A stretch of DNA of 64,000 nt from Streptomyces sp. SJL17-4 (GCF_036826855.1 NZ_CP104578.1:2480001-2544000); one strand, 5' to 3'. Counted from the stretch's first letter, positions 43,510-52,641 are shown. The notes: a model not told the origin generated them from the letters alone. Program-made: numbers and translations.

Positions 43510-43624
43510 CGTGCTGTCCGTACAAACGGATCCGAATACTTACGGTGCCCAGTGACCGACAGGCCCGTCCCTTCGTTCCCCCGGACGGGGGACACAGATC
43601 GGATCCGACATCGAGGTGTACGCG

Positions 43625-44353
43625 ATGGCCCCACCGGACAACGACGTGCTCTGGGCGCGTTCCCTGCACTGCGCCCTGGGCGGTTCGGACGCCCTCAGCG
43701 GCGTCTCACTCGGCGTCCGCGAGGGCGAGATCCTCGCCCTCGTCGGCCCGCGCGGCAGCGGCAAGACCACCCTCATGCGGTGCCTGTCCGGCCAGCTCCT
43801 CGCCCAGCAGGGCGAGGTCTGGTTCAACAGCAGCCCCGTGCACACCCTGGGACCCACCGACCGCGAACGGCTCCGGCGCGACCGCTTCGGCTGGATCGAC
43901 CCCGAGCCCGGTCTCGTGCCCGAGCTCACCGGCTGGGAGAACGTGGCCCTGCCCCTGCTCCTCCGCGGCGCCTCCCACCGGGTCGCGAAGACCGCCGCCG
44001 CGGAGTGGCTGGAGCGCCTCGACATCGGCGCCTGCGCCCGCAAGCGGCCGCACGCCCTCACCCACGCACAGCGCCAGCGCATCGCCATCGCCCGCGCGCT
44101 GGTCACCACCCCGTCGGTGCTGTTCGCCGACGAACCCACCGCGATCCTGCACCGGGCCGACGGCGCCCAGGTCCTGCGCACCCTGACCGCCGCCGCCCGC
44201 TCGCACGGCATCACCGTGCTCCTCGCCACCCATGACGCCGAGGTCGCGGCGCTCGCCGACCGCATGGTCGCGCTCCTCGACGGACGCCGGGTCGGCACCG
44301 TACCCCCGGCGTCAGGGGCGGAGGGCGTCGCGGCGTGCTCGCTCTCCGTCTAG
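43625..44353 (+). CDS. ABC transporter ATP-binding protein with degenerate signature motif
   Basis: A 242-residue ATPase of the MacB/LolD-like size class. Walker A GPRGSGKTT (41-49), Walker B VLFADEPTA and the H-loop LLATHDAE are normal, but the signature LSGGQxQR is replaced by LTHAQRQR (145-152), losing the Ser-Gly-Gly that contacts ATP gamma-phosphate. GAGGTG 6 bases upstream supports the ATG. Its end overlaps the permease gene by 19 bases. Either ATP hydrolysis is impaired or the dimer works asymmetrically. Substrate unknown. Confidence 0.85.
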   Translation: MAPPDNDVLWARSLHCALGGSDALSGVSLGVREGEILALVGPRGSGKTTLMRCLSGQLLAQQGEVWFNSSPVHTLGPTDRERLRRDRFGWIDPEPGLVPELTGWENVALPLLLRGASHRVAKTAAAEWLERLDIGACARKRPHALTHAQRQRIAIARALVTTPSVLFADEPTAILHRADGAQVLRTLTAAARSHGITVLLATHDAEVAALADRMVALLDGRRVGTVPPASGAEGVAACSLSV

Positions 44354-45486
44354 CCCGCGGGGCCCACCCCCTCGTCCAGACGCGCAGGCTCCTCGTCGCC
44401 GTCGCGGCGGCGGGGGTGGGCTTCCTCCTGCTCTGCACCCTCGGATACGCGGTCGGGCACCCGGAGCGGTCCTCGGCGTCCGTGCTGCGGCTGCTCTGGT
44501 GCGTCCTGCCGCTCGCCGCGACCGTCCAGTTCGCGGTCGCGGTGGCCCGCACCGACCCCAGCACCCGTCCCCGTCCCGGCCTCTCCGCGATCGGCCTCGG
44601 CCCCGCCCGCCTCACCGCGATCGCCGCCGCGTCGACGGCCGTCGCCTGCACGCTCGGCTCGATGGTCGCGCTGCTGTTCTATCTGCACCTGCGCGGTGAC
44701 ATCACGGGCCTGCCCTTCGACGGGGCCGCCGCCGACCTCCTCGCCGCCGACCGGCCGATCCCGCTCGCCGCCGCCCTCACCCTGCTCGCCGTCCTCCCGG
44801 TCGTCGCGGCCACGGCGGCGGGTCTCGCCCTGCGGCCGCGCACCGCGCCCACCGCCCCCGAGGGCGCGGAGCAGCCGGTGCCGTCCGGGCTGCCGTGGGG
44901 CATCGCCCTGGTCGCGATCGGGCTGGCCATCGAGACGTACGCGGGCCGCAGCGGCACCGGCGACGGGCTCCCCCTGCCGGGCCGCTTCGACGGCAACCCG
45001 GCGGGCGTCCTGGCCGGCTGGGTCCTCACCGCCGCCGGCCTCGCGATGGCGGGCCCCGGCCTGGTCCACGGCTGCGGCCGCCTCCTCCAGTCCGTCCGGC
45101 CGGGCGCCACCCGGCTGCTCGCGGGCCGCGTCCTGATGGACGAGTCCCGCCGTATCGGCCGCCCCCTGGGCGTGGTCAGCGCGGTGATCTCCGGAACGCT
45201 CGCGGCGGCGGCGCTGCACGACGAAGGCACCGGCCCCGGCGCCTTCGGCCCGCTCACCGGCCTGGGCGCCGCCCTCGTCCTGGCCTGCACGACGGCCACC
45301 CTCCTCACCGCGGCCCTGGAGTCCAAGCAGTGCCGCGCCCACACCACCGAGGCCCTCCTCCGCATCGGCGCCCCGCCCACGGTCCTCCGCTCGGCGGCCC
45401 TGCTGCGCGCCGGCGTCCTGCTCGCGGTCTTCCTCCCCCTCACCTGGGCGGTGGCTGAACTGGCGGCGCTGCCGCTGACCGGCTGA
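44335..45486 (+). CDS. Membrane component of an ABC system, FtsX-like permease
   Basis: A 383-residue membrane protein with eight to ten hydrophobic segments and a GTG start preceded by GGAGGG. The central TRLLAGRVLMDESRRIGRPLG followed by helices and the C-terminal SKQCRAHTTEALLRIGAPPT resemble the loop arrangement in FtsX/MacB-type permeases of antimicrobial peptide or lipoprotein exporters. Together with the overlapping ATPase gene it forms a two-gene exporter. A hairpin follows 60 bases after the stop. Confidence 0.75.
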   Translation: MLALRLARGAHPLVQTRRLLVAVAAAGVGFLLLCTLGYAVGHPERSSASVLRLLWCVLPLAATVQFAVAVARTDPSTRPRPGLSAIGLGPARLTAIAAASTAVACTLGSMVALLFYLHLRGDITGLPFDGAAADLLAADRPIPLAAALTLLAVLPVVAATAAGLALRPRTAPTAPEGAEQPVPSGLPWGIALVAIGLAIETYAGRSGTGDGLPLPGRFDGNPAGVLAGWVLTAAGLAMAGPGLVHGCGRLLQSVRPGATRLLAGRVLMDESRRIGRPLGVVSAVISGTLAAAALHDEGTGPGAFGPLTGLGAALVLACTTATLLTAALESKQCRAHTTEALLRIGAPPTVLRSAALLRAGVLLAVFLPLTWAVAELAALPLTG

Positions 45487-45547
45487 GACACCGAAGGGGT
45501 GACGGCCGGTCGGGCCGCGAGCCCGGTCCGACCGGCACGACACCTCC

Positions 45548-45573
45548 AGGGGCGGCACCCCGGTGCCGCCCCT
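45548..45573 (+). terminator. Terminator of the ABC operon
   Basis: Perfect 11-base arms AGGGGCGGCAC and GTGCCGCCCCT with loop CCCG. It ends only 11 bases before the start codon of the next gene, so that gene must either be leaderless or be expressed past the hairpin. Confidence 0.85.
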
Positions 45574-45584
45574 ATCGTGAGCCC

Positions 45585-46742
45585 ATGGCGACGCTCCCCC
45601 CGGCATACCGGCCGCCCGGACCGCGCGGGCACGGGCGGTCCGGGCGCGAGATCCACACGCTTCAAGCGTTCGACGAGGCCCTCGCCCGGCCCGGCTCACT
45701 CGCCGGGTACCGCGTGCAGTCGGTCGACCTCACCGACCGGACCTTCGCCCTGCTGACCGCCGTCGCCGTCGACGCCGTCTTCCTCGGCTGCCCGATGCAG
45801 CCGGAAGCGGCGGCCAAGGTCCGTGCCGACGGCGCGCTCGTCTTCCCTCCCGTGCCCGACCTGCCCTTCGACCCGTACCGGGCGTCGCTCTACTCCCCCG
45901 AGGAACTCTTCGAGGGGATCGTGGACACCGGGTACGAGGGGACGGCGGACGCCCTCGCGTACGCGTGGTTCGGCCGGACCCGGGCCGACGGCGACATCCT
46001 CGCCTCGATGCTCCGCTCGATCCACGACGACGCCGTCTCCGACGCCCTCGACGAACTCCTCGACGGGGCCCGGGTCGTCGGCGTGATGGGCGGCCACGCG
46101 ATGGGCCGGGGCACGGAGGCGTACGCGGGCGCCGCACGGCTCGGCAGAGCGCTGGCGCGCGCCGGTCTCACCGTGGCGACCGGCGGCGGCCCCGGCGCGA
46201 TGGAGGCCGCGAACCTCGGCGCGTACGTGGCACCGCTCGCCGACGAGGCCCTGGCCGAAGCGCTCGCCGAGCTCGCCGAGGTCCCGTCGTTCGCGCCCTC
46301 GGTGACGGACTGGGCCCGCGCGGCCTTCCGCGTACGGGCCCTCCTGCCGCACGGCGGCGACTCGGTCGGCATCCCCACCTGGTTCTACGGCCACGAGCCG
46401 CCGAACGCCTTCGCGGGCCACATCGCCAAGTACTTCGCCAACGCCACACGGGAGGACGGCCTTCTCTCCCGGTCCACGGCGGGCGTCGTCTTCCTGCCGG
46501 GCGCGGCGGGCACGGTCCAGGAGATCTTCGACAGCGCGACCCCGAACTACTACCCGTCCCAGGGCCCCCCGACCCCGATGGTCCTCGTCGACCGCGCCCA
46601 CTGGACGGAACGCCTCCCGGCCTGGCCCCTCCTGGAGACCCTGGCCGCGGGCCGCCCGATGGCCGCCCGCATCGCCCTCGTGGACTCGATCGAGGAGGCC
46701 CCGGACGCCCTGGAGCGGCTGGCGAGGCGAAGGGTGGGTTAG
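45585..46742 (+). CDS. LOG family (lysine-decarboxylase-like) Rossmann-fold protein
   Basis: A 385-residue protein, longer than the 190-residue simple LOG enzymes. VVGVMGGHAMGRG starts the nucleotide fold, GGGPGAMEAANLGAYVAP is the conserved substrate loop, and PGAAGTVQE (305-313) stands in place of the PGGxGTxxE motif, with Ala for the second Gly. Characterised LOG proteins cleave ribose 5-phosphate from nucleotide monophosphates. The N-terminal 150 residues are an extra domain seen in large actinobacterial members. No Shine-Dalgarno is seen before the ATG. Confidence 0.8.
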   Translation: MATLPPAYRPPGPRGHGRSGREIHTLQAFDEALARPGSLAGYRVQSVDLTDRTFALLTAVAVDAVFLGCPMQPEAAAKVRADGALVFPPVPDLPFDPYRASLYSPEELFEGIVDTGYEGTADALAYAWFGRTRADGDILASMLRSIHDDAVSDALDELLDGARVVGVMGGHAMGRGTEAYAGAARLGRALARAGLTVATGGGPGAMEAANLGAYVAPLADEALAEALAELAEVPSFAPSVTDWARAAFRVRALLPHGGDSVGIPTWFYGHEPPNAFAGHIAKYFANATREDGLLSRSTAGVVFLPGAAGTVQEIFDSATPNYYPSQGPPTPMVLVDRAHWTERLPAWPLLETLAAGRPMAARIALVDSIEEAPDALERLARRRVG

Positions 46743-46761
46743 GGCCTGTCCTTCGGATCAC

Positions 46762-46793
46762 GCCGGGCTCCCGTACCGCCGGGCTCCCGTACC
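46762..46793. repeat. Two tandem copies of a 16-bp repeat
   Basis: GCCGGGCTCCCGTACC occurs at 46762 and 46778 without gap, and the next bases GCCG begin a third. It is in the spacer after the LOG-family gene; the preceding GGGCCTGTCCTTCGGATCA resembles a common Streptomyces intergenic motif. Confidence 0.75.
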
Positions 46794-46884
46794 GCCGAGG
46801 TCGCGCCCCCGCTCCCCCGCGCGGCGGAGACGGACCGGCCCACAGGCCGACGGCCCCCGGGCCCTCCGCCGGGAGGCTCGGTCC

Positions 46885-47850
46885 ATGACGCGCAAGAGAC
46901 TTCTGGCCGACTGGCCTTCCTGGGCCGGTCGCGCCGCCCTTCTGTGGTCGCTGCTGTACGCCGCGGGCGCGGCCCTCGCCGCCCTCACCGGGCCCGCGTT
47001 CGGCTACGCGCTCCTCGGGAAGGGCACGGGCACGCCCTCCGAGACCGCCGTGGCGGTGGTGTACGGGGCTGCCGCCGCCCTCGCGTACGCCCTGCTCCGC
47101 CGCCCGGACGCGAAGCGTCTTTCCACGGCGGCCCGGCCCGTCGTCGCGCTCTGCCTGGCCTCCGGCTTCGGTGCCCTCCTCAGCCCCCTCCACCTGCTGT
47201 TCTTCCTCTCCCGCAACCAGCCGCCGATCGACTGGGCGGCCCTCGCCAACCAGAGCGCCGCCGTCCTCGGCGCGGTCCTGTGGGGGTACGCGGCCCTCGC
47301 GCACCGCCGCCGGGCGCTCGGCGCCTGCCCCCACTGCGGCGGACACGCCCCGCCCGTGGCCGGGCGGAACACCACCCGCGCCGGACTCTTCGCGATCGCC
47401 GCCCTCGTGCCGTACACCGCCCTGAAGACGGCCTGGGCGCTGGGCGTCACCCCCGGGTACACCGGCACCGGCCGCCCCGGAGCAGACCCGGAGTACACCA
47501 GCGACCTGGGCATCTGGCTGTACGACCACGGGGTCGACGTCACCGCGGTCCTCGCCGTCCTCGGCATGGTCCTCGCGCTCGCCCTGACCCGCCCGTGGGG
47601 ACGGCGGCTGCCCCGGCTGCCGGTGCTCGCGCTCGGCTGGGCCGGGGCGGGCGCGCTCGCCCCGTTCGGGGCGCTCCTGGCGACCGTCGGCGTGCTGGAC
47701 TGGACGGGCGTGACCGACGTCGGGATGGCCGACCACGCCCCGTGGGTCGTCGCCGTCGCCTACGGCGGCTTCTCCTGCTACGGCCTCGCCCTGGCCCGTG
47801 CCACGCTCCTGTACCAGCGGGCGGCCCGCGGGGCCTGCGATCGCTGCTGA
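46885..47850 (+). CDS. Hypothetical multi-pass membrane protein with CxxC motif
   Basis: A 321-residue protein with about eight hydrophobic helices (WAGRAALLWSLLYAAGAALA, AVAVVYGAAAALAYALL, VVALCLASGFGALLSPLHLL and others). A cytoplasmic or external loop near the middle carries CPHCGGHAPP, half of a zinc ribbon. The C-terminus ends ACDRC. No family name is recognised. The start MTRKRLLADWPSW is 142 bases after the LOG-family gene; the gene converges on the reductase gene downstream. Confidence 0.72.
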   Translation: MTRKRLLADWPSWAGRAALLWSLLYAAGAALAALTGPAFGYALLGKGTGTPSETAVAVVYGAAAALAYALLRRPDAKRLSTAARPVVALCLASGFGALLSPLHLLFFLSRNQPPIDWAALANQSAAVLGAVLWGYAALAHRRRALGACPHCGGHAPPVAGRNTTRAGLFAIAALVPYTALKTAWALGVTPGYTGTGRPGADPEYTSDLGIWLYDHGVDVTAVLAVLGMVLALALTRPWGRRLPRLPVLALGWAGAGALAPFGALLATVGVLDWTGVTDVGMADHAPWVVAVAYGGFSCYGLALARATLLYQRAARGACDRC

Positions 47851-47873
47851 GGACGCCCCCGGATCACTTCCGC

Positions 47874-48524
47874 TCACTTCCGCCAGTAGATGTGGTGCGT
47901 CACCGCACCTCCCGGGCTGGGCACGACGTCACAGTGGAACCGGTCGAGCAGCTCGTCGGGCGACTCCCAGAGCCGTACCCCGGAACCGAGCTTCACCGGC
48001 GCGACCGCGACGTGCAGGGTGTCGACGAGGCCGGCGTCGAGGAACTCACGGATGACGGTGGCCCCGCCGCCGAGCCGGACGTCCTTGCCGTCCGCCTCCT
48101 CCTTCGCCCGCGCCAGCACGGTCTCCGGATCGCCGTCGACGAAGTGGAACGTCGTGTCCGACAGCGTGAACGAGGGACGCGGGTGGTGGGTCATGACGAA
48201 CACCGGCGTGTGGAACGGCGGCTCGTCACCCCACCAGCCCTGCCACTCGTAGTCCCGCCAGGGCCCGCGCTGGGGCCCGAACTTGTTGCGGCCCATGATC
48301 TCGGCGCCGATGTTGTGGGAGAAGTCCCGGGTGAAGTAGTCGTCGAGGCCACGACTGCCCCCGGGGTCGGTCCGGTTGGGCCAGCTCGCCGTGGCACCCG
48401 CCCAGGAGAACATGGCCCCGGGATCCGCGTGCCCGAAGGGATGCTCCAGGCTCTGGCCCTCACCGGTACCGAACCCGTCTGCCGAGACCATGAAGTTCTG
48501 GACCCTGAGCAGCTGCTCGCCCAT
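47874..48524 (-). CDS. Dihydrofolate reductase family protein (RibD C-terminal-like)
   Basis: A 216-residue protein of the DHFR-like fold. Typical segments are LRVQNFMVSADGFGTG at the N-terminus, IMGRNKFGP, VFVMTHHPRPSF, DVRLGGGATVIREFLDAGLV and APVKLGSGVRLW. These stand-alone RibD_C proteins are NADPH-dependent reductases of unknown substrate, common in actinobacteria; they are not the true folate enzyme. It is convergent with the membrane protein gene, with only 23 bases between stops. Confidence 0.87.
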   Translation of the reverse strand: MGEQLLRVQNFMVSADGFGTGEGQSLEHPFGHADPGAMFSWAGATASWPNRTDPGGSRGLDDYFTRDFSHNIGAEIMGRNKFGPQRGPWRDYEWQGWWGDEPPFHTPVFVMTHHPRPSFTLSDTTFHFVDGDPETVLARAKEEADGKDVRLGGGATVIREFLDAGLVDTLHVAVAPVKLGSGVRLWESPDELLDRFHCDVVPSPGGAVTHHIYWRK

Positions 48525-48626
48525 GACGTTCCTCCTGTGCGTGCGACGACGAGAGACGACGGAACAACAACACCAAGGAGACTCCCCCGGCGGCGAAAAC
48601 TCATCGCACCCCCGCCCCCGGGTCTC

Positions 48627-49655
48627 CTACGGCGTGTCGTCGCCCAGCACCACCACGTCCTCCGCCCGGAACTCCACCCCCACCGCGGCGCCCTCCTCCG
48701 GCACCTCCCGCAGCGGAAGCTCCGCGTCCAGCGGCGGGCCGTCCACCGGGCGGAGCCGTACGGCCACATGGCTGCCCCGGAAGGTCCGGGACTCGACCGT
48801 CCAGGCCGCCCCGTCCTCGACGGGCACGAGCCGGACCCCGCCGGGCCTGACCAGGAGCCGTCGCTCGCCCTGCGGCGAGCCGTCCGGCACCGGGACCTTC
48901 CCCCAGGCGGTCTCCGCGACCGGGCCGGTCACCCGGGCCGCCACCACGTTGTCGAAGCCCAGGAATCGGGCCACGAACTCCGAGGCCGGCCGCGACCACA
49001 CCTCCACGGGCGCACCCGACTGGGCGATGCGCCCGTCCCGCATGACCACCACCCGGTCGGCCAGCGCGAACGCCTCGCCCTGGTCGTGGGTCACCGCGAG
49101 GACCGTCGTACCGAGCCGTCCGAAGAGCTGCCGCAGCTCCACGACGAGCCGCTCCCGCAGCCCCCGGTCGAGCTGGCCGAGGGGCTCGTCGAGCATCAGC
49201 AGCCGGGGGCGGGGCGCCAGGGCGCGGGCCAGCGCCACCCGCTGCTGCTCACCGCCGGAGAGCGAGGCGACGGACCGCCGCCCGGCGCCCGGCAGCCCGA
49301 CGAGGTCGAGCAGTTCCGCCACCCGCTCGGCCTGCTCGGCCTTCCCCGCACCCCGCATCCGCAGCCCGAAGGCCACGTTGCCGGCGACGTCCCGCTGCGG
49401 GAACAGCTGGTGGTCCTGGAACATCAGGCCGACGCCCCGCCGGTGCACCGGCACCCCGCGCTGGTCGGTGCCGCCGAGGAGCACCCGCCCGCCGTCGAGG
49501 GGCTGCAGCCCGGCGACGGCCCGCAGCAGCGTGGACTTGCCGCTGCCGCTCGGCCCGAGCACGGACACGATCTCGTGGTCGGCGACCTCCAGGTCCACGG
49601 CGTCGAGCGCGGCCCGCTCCCCGAACCGTACGGTCGCCCCGTCGAGTACCAGCAT
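48627..49655 (-). CDS. thiQ: Thiamine ABC transporter ATP-binding protein
   Basis: A 342-residue ATPase with Walker A GPSGSGKS (34-41), signature LSGGEQQRVALARAL, Walker B LLMLDEPLGQLD and the H-loop LAVTHDQGEA. A TOBE-like C-terminal domain follows. It energises the two-domain permease encoded just upstream (TGATG junction). The transported compound is taken to be thiamine or a phosphate of it, because the operon is headed by a TPP riboswitch. Confidence 0.88.
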   Translation of the reverse strand: MLVLDGATVRFGERAALDAVDLEVADHEIVSVLGPSGSGKSTLLRAVAGLQPLDGGRVLLGGTDQRGVPVHRRGVGLMFQDHQLFPQRDVAGNVAFGLRMRGAGKAEQAERVAELLDLVGLPGAGRRSVASLSGGEQQRVALARALAPRPRLLMLDEPLGQLDRGLRERLVVELRQLFGRLGTTVLAVTHDQGEAFALADRVVVMRDGRIAQSGAPVEVWSRPASEFVARFLGFDNVVAARVTGPVAETAWGKVPVPDGSPQGERRLLVRPGGVRLVPVEDGAAWTVESRTFRGSHVAVRLRPVDGPPLDAELPLREVPEEGAAVGVEFRAEDVVVLGDDTP

Positions 49656-51343
49656 CAGAACTCCCCCGAGGTGCGTTCGGTCCGGAGCCGTTCGAGCAGC
49701 AGCAGGGACACCGCGCACACCACCATGAGGATCGTCGAGAGGGCCATCGCCTGGCCGTAGTTGAGTTCGCCGGGCCGGCCGAGGAGCCGGGCCACCGCCA
49801 CCGGAAGCGTCGGGCTGTCGGGGCGGGCGATGAAGACGGTCGCGCCGAACTCGCCGAGCGAGACGGCGAACGCGAACCCGGCGGCGATCAGCAGCGCCCG
49901 CCGCACCAGCGGCAGGTCCACCTCCCGCCAGGCCCGCCACGGCGAGGCACCGAGCACGGCCGCCGCCTCCCGCAGCCGCTCGTCCACCGCCCGCAGCACC
50001 GGCAGCATCGTCCGTACGACGAAGGGCACCCCGACCAGCGCCTGAGCCAGCGGTACGAGGATCCAGCTGGCCCGCAGGTCGAACGGCGGCTCGTCGAGCG
50101 TGATGAGGAACCCGAAGCCGACGGTCACCGCGGACACCCCGAGCGGCAGCATCAGCAACGCGTCGAACCCCCGCACCAGGCGCCCCGCACGCCTCGTCAG
50201 CGCGGCCGCCGCGAGTCCACCGATGACAAGGGCGATCAGGGTGGCGACGACGGCGTACCGCAGCGAGTTCCCGATCGTGTCGAGGAGGGGCACGAGGAAG
50301 GTGCCGGACGGGTCCGGGGTCCGCAGGGCCCGGTAGTAGTCGAGCCCGTATCCGTGGGAGGTGGCGAAGGACCGCTCGACGAGCACACCGAGCGGCAGCA
50401 CGATCAGCAGGGCGACGGAGAGCAGGACGGCCACGAACAGCGCCCACTGCCCGACGCCACGGGGCCGGCGCGCCGTCTCCTCGGGCGCCACCATCCGCAG
50501 GGCGGTCTCCCGCCGGCGAACGATCCGGGCGTGCACGGCGAGGACGACGCCGACGGCGACGAACTGCACCATCGTGAGGACGGCCGCCGTCGTCAGATCG
50601 AAGCGGACGACGGTCTGCCGGTAGATCTCCGTCTCAAGGGTGGAGTACGTGGATCCGCCGAGGATCTGGACGACGGCGAAGGAGCTCGCGGTGAAGAGGA
50701 AGACCATCAGCGCGGCCGCGGCGACGGACGGGGCCAGCGCCGGCAGCGTCACCGTCCGCCACGCCTTCCAGCGGGAGGCGCCGAGGACCCGGGCGGCCTC
50801 CTCCTGGCGCGGGTCGAGCTGCGCCCACAGGCCCCCGACGGTCCGTACGACGACGGCGTAGTTGAAGAACACATGGGCGATCAGGATCGCCCAGACCGTG
50901 GTGTCGAGTCGTACGCCCCACAGCTCGTCGAGGAGCCCGCCTCGGCCGACGAGCGCCAGGAAGGCCGTACCGACCATGACCGTCGGCATCACGAAGGGCA
51001 CGGTGACGACCGCCCGCAGCAGCCCCTTGCCGGGGAAGTCGAAGCGCGCGAAGACGTACGCGCCGGGCAGGGCGATCAGCAGGGTGAGACCGGTGGAGGC
51101 GAGTGCCTGCCAGAGCGTGAACCACAGGACGTCGAGGATCTCCGGCCGGCTCAGCGTCTCGCCGAACCGGCCGAACTGCCACACCCCGTCGACCCGCAGC
51201 CCGCGCTCGACGATCGAGACGACGGGCCAGGCGAAGAACAGCGCGAAGAAGGCGACGGGCACGACCATCAGGCCGAGCCGCGCCGCGCTTCCCCGGCGGT
51301 CGGGGACTACTTCAGAACGAGCGACGACCACTGCTGGATCCAC
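49655..51343 (-). CDS. thiP: Thiamine ABC transporter permease, two fused permease domains
   Basis: A 562-residue membrane protein with about twelve helices in two homologous halves, each with an EAA loop: QEEAARVLGASRWKAWRTVT and REAAAVLGASPWRAWREVDL. This duplicated layout is that of ThiP and of ferric-type FbpB permeases. The start is a GTG that overlaps the 3-prime end of thiB by 37 bases; no good Shine-Dalgarno is seen, so coupling to thiB translation is likely. The stop overlaps the thiQ start. Confidence 0.87.
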   Translation of the reverse strand: MDPAVVVARSEVVPDRRGSAARLGLMVVPVAFFALFFAWPVVSIVERGLRVDGVWQFGRFGETLSRPEILDVLWFTLWQALASTGLTLLIALPGAYVFARFDFPGKGLLRAVVTVPFVMPTVMVGTAFLALVGRGGLLDELWGVRLDTTVWAILIAHVFFNYAVVVRTVGGLWAQLDPRQEEAARVLGASRWKAWRTVTLPALAPSVAAAALMVFLFTASSFAVVQILGGSTYSTLETEIYRQTVVRFDLTTAAVLTMVQFVAVGVVLAVHARIVRRRETALRMVAPEETARRPRGVGQWALFVAVLLSVALLIVLPLGVLVERSFATSHGYGLDYYRALRTPDPSGTFLVPLLDTIGNSLRYAVVATLIALVIGGLAAAALTRRAGRLVRGFDALLMLPLGVSAVTVGFGFLITLDEPPFDLRASWILVPLAQALVGVPFVVRTMLPVLRAVDERLREAAAVLGASPWRAWREVDLPLVRRALLIAAGFAFAVSLGEFGATVFIARPDSPTLPVAVARLLGRPGELNYGQAMALSTILMVVCAVSLLLLERLRTERTSGEF

Positions 51344-52419
51344 GGGTCACGCTTCTCGGCGATCTTCTCCGGCGCCATCGTCTCCGGCGTGTCGACGACC
51401 ACGCCGTGCTGGGTGAACAGCTCGGGCAGGGCCGCGTCCTTCGCCACCGGGTTGACGAACATCTGGAGCGGCATGTCCTCCTGGAACTTCTTCGAGATCA
51501 GGAAGTCGATCAGCGCCTTGCCGCCCTCGGGGTTCTTCGCGCCGTTCAGCAGGCCCGCGAACTCCGTCTGCCGGAAGCAGGTCCCGGTGGACACCCCGGT
51601 GGGGGCCACCTTCGGCTGCGGCTCGCCGTAGAGCACCTCGACCGGCGGACTGGAGGCGTACGACACGACGAGCGGCCGGTCGCCCTTGGCCTGCTTGCCG
51701 CCGGCCGAGCCGGAGAACTCCTGGTTGTAGGCGAGCTCCCAGCTGTCGACGGTCTTCACGCCGTTGGCCTTGAGCTTCTTCCAGTAGTCCTGCCAGCCCT
51801 CGTCCCCGTACTTCGCGGCCGTCCCGAGGAGGAAGCCGAGGCCCGGGGAGGACCGCTCGGGGTTCTCGACGACGAGCAGGTTCCGGTACGCCGGCTTCGC
51901 CAGGTCGTCGAAGGTCACCGGCGGCGCCAGCTTCTTGTCGGCGAAGTACTTCTTGTCGTAGTTGACGCAGATGTCACCGGAGTCGATCGGCGTGACGCGG
52001 TGCTGCTCCTTGTCGAGCTGGTACGCCTCCGGGATCCGGTCCAGCCCCTTCGCCGCGTACGGCACGAAGATGCCGTTGTCGAGGGCGCGGGACAGCAGCG
52101 TGTTGTCGACGCCGAAGAAGACGTCGCCCTGCGGGGAGCCCTTGGTCAGGATCTCCTTGTTGACGGCCTCGCCCGCGTCGCCGCTCTTCAGCACCTTGAC
52201 GGTGAAGCCGGTCTGCTTCGTGAACTCGGCCAGCACCTCCTTGGAGGCGTTGAACGAGTCGTGACTCACGAGGGTCACGGTCTTCGGCGCGGGAGCGCCG
52301 GACTTGCCGGCGGCCTCGCGGGCGTCGTCCGTGCCGCAGGCGGCGAGGGTGGTGACGCCCAGCGCCGCGACGAGCGCGGCGGCGGCGGCCTTCTTGATGC
52401 TCACCGGAGTGGTGCTCAC
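51307..52419 (-). CDS. thiB: Thiamine ABC transporter substrate-binding lipoprotein
   Basis: A 370-residue lipoprotein with the lipobox LAAC ending at Cys28. The mature protein has VTLVSHDSFNASKEVLAEF, GDVFFGVDNTLLSRAL and IDSGDICVNYDKKYF, diagnostic of the ThiB/TbpA periplasmic thiamine-binding family. It starts with GTG, preceded by AGGAGG at 7-base spacing. It is the first gene of thiB-thiP-thiQ and its leader holds a TPP riboswitch, so expression should fall when TPP is plentiful. Confidence 0.9.
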   Translation of the reverse strand: MSTTPVSIKKAAAAALVAALGVTTLAACGTDDAREAAGKSGAPAPKTVTLVSHDSFNASKEVLAEFTKQTGFTVKVLKSGDAGEAVNKEILTKGSPQGDVFFGVDNTLLSRALDNGIFVPYAAKGLDRIPEAYQLDKEQHRVTPIDSGDICVNYDKKYFADKKLAPPVTFDDLAKPAYRNLLVVENPERSSPGLGFLLGTAAKYGDEGWQDYWKKLKANGVKTVDSWELAYNQEFSGSAGGKQAKGDRPLVVSYASSPPVEVLYGEPQPKVAPTGVSTGTCFRQTEFAGLLNGAKNPEGGKALIDFLISKKFQEDMPLQMFVNPVAKDAALPELFTQHGVVVDTPETMAPEKIAEKRDPWIQQWSSLVLK

Positions 52420-52455
52420 TGAGATTCCTCCTGGGTATGACCAGGAAGAGACGCG

Positions 52456-52493
52456 GCCCTGCCCACGACCGGCGAACCGGGCGCGGGCAGGGC
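52456..52493 (-). promoter_or_regulatory. Expression-platform hairpin of the thi operon
   Basis: Nine-base arms GCCCTGCCC and GGGCAGGGC with an inner CCGG/CCGG pairing sit between the riboswitch aptamer and the thiB ribosome binding site. It may be an intrinsic terminator formed when TPP is bound. Confidence 0.6.
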
Positions 52494-52517
52494 GCAACAG
52501 CTTGAGTTAACGACCGA

Positions 52518-52605
52518 ACTTCCTACCCAGAATGACCGGGGCAAGGTTCAGAGGGTCTGCGGTCCTACGGTGACCGCACTCTCAGCGCTGTGGCGCTCCC
52601 CTGTC
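52518..52605 (-). ncRNA. TPP riboswitch (thi box) of the thiBPQ operon
   Basis: On the minus strand the leader reads GGGGAGCGCC, then GCTGAGAG, then ACCCTCTGAACCT, then CCGGTCATTCTGGGTAGGAAG. These are the conserved elements of the TPP aptamer in the right order: the GGGG-GC arm, the CUGAGA pyrimidine-sensing loop, ACCCUxUGAACCU and the closing UAxxGxAxGGAA-like end. A P3 extension of about 20 bases (GCGGTC...GACCGC-like) lies between the second and third elements. A possible -10 (CATATT) is just upstream. Confidence 0.9.
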
Positions 52606-52641
52606 GGAATATGGAGATGTGTTCGAGCTCAGACTACAAGG

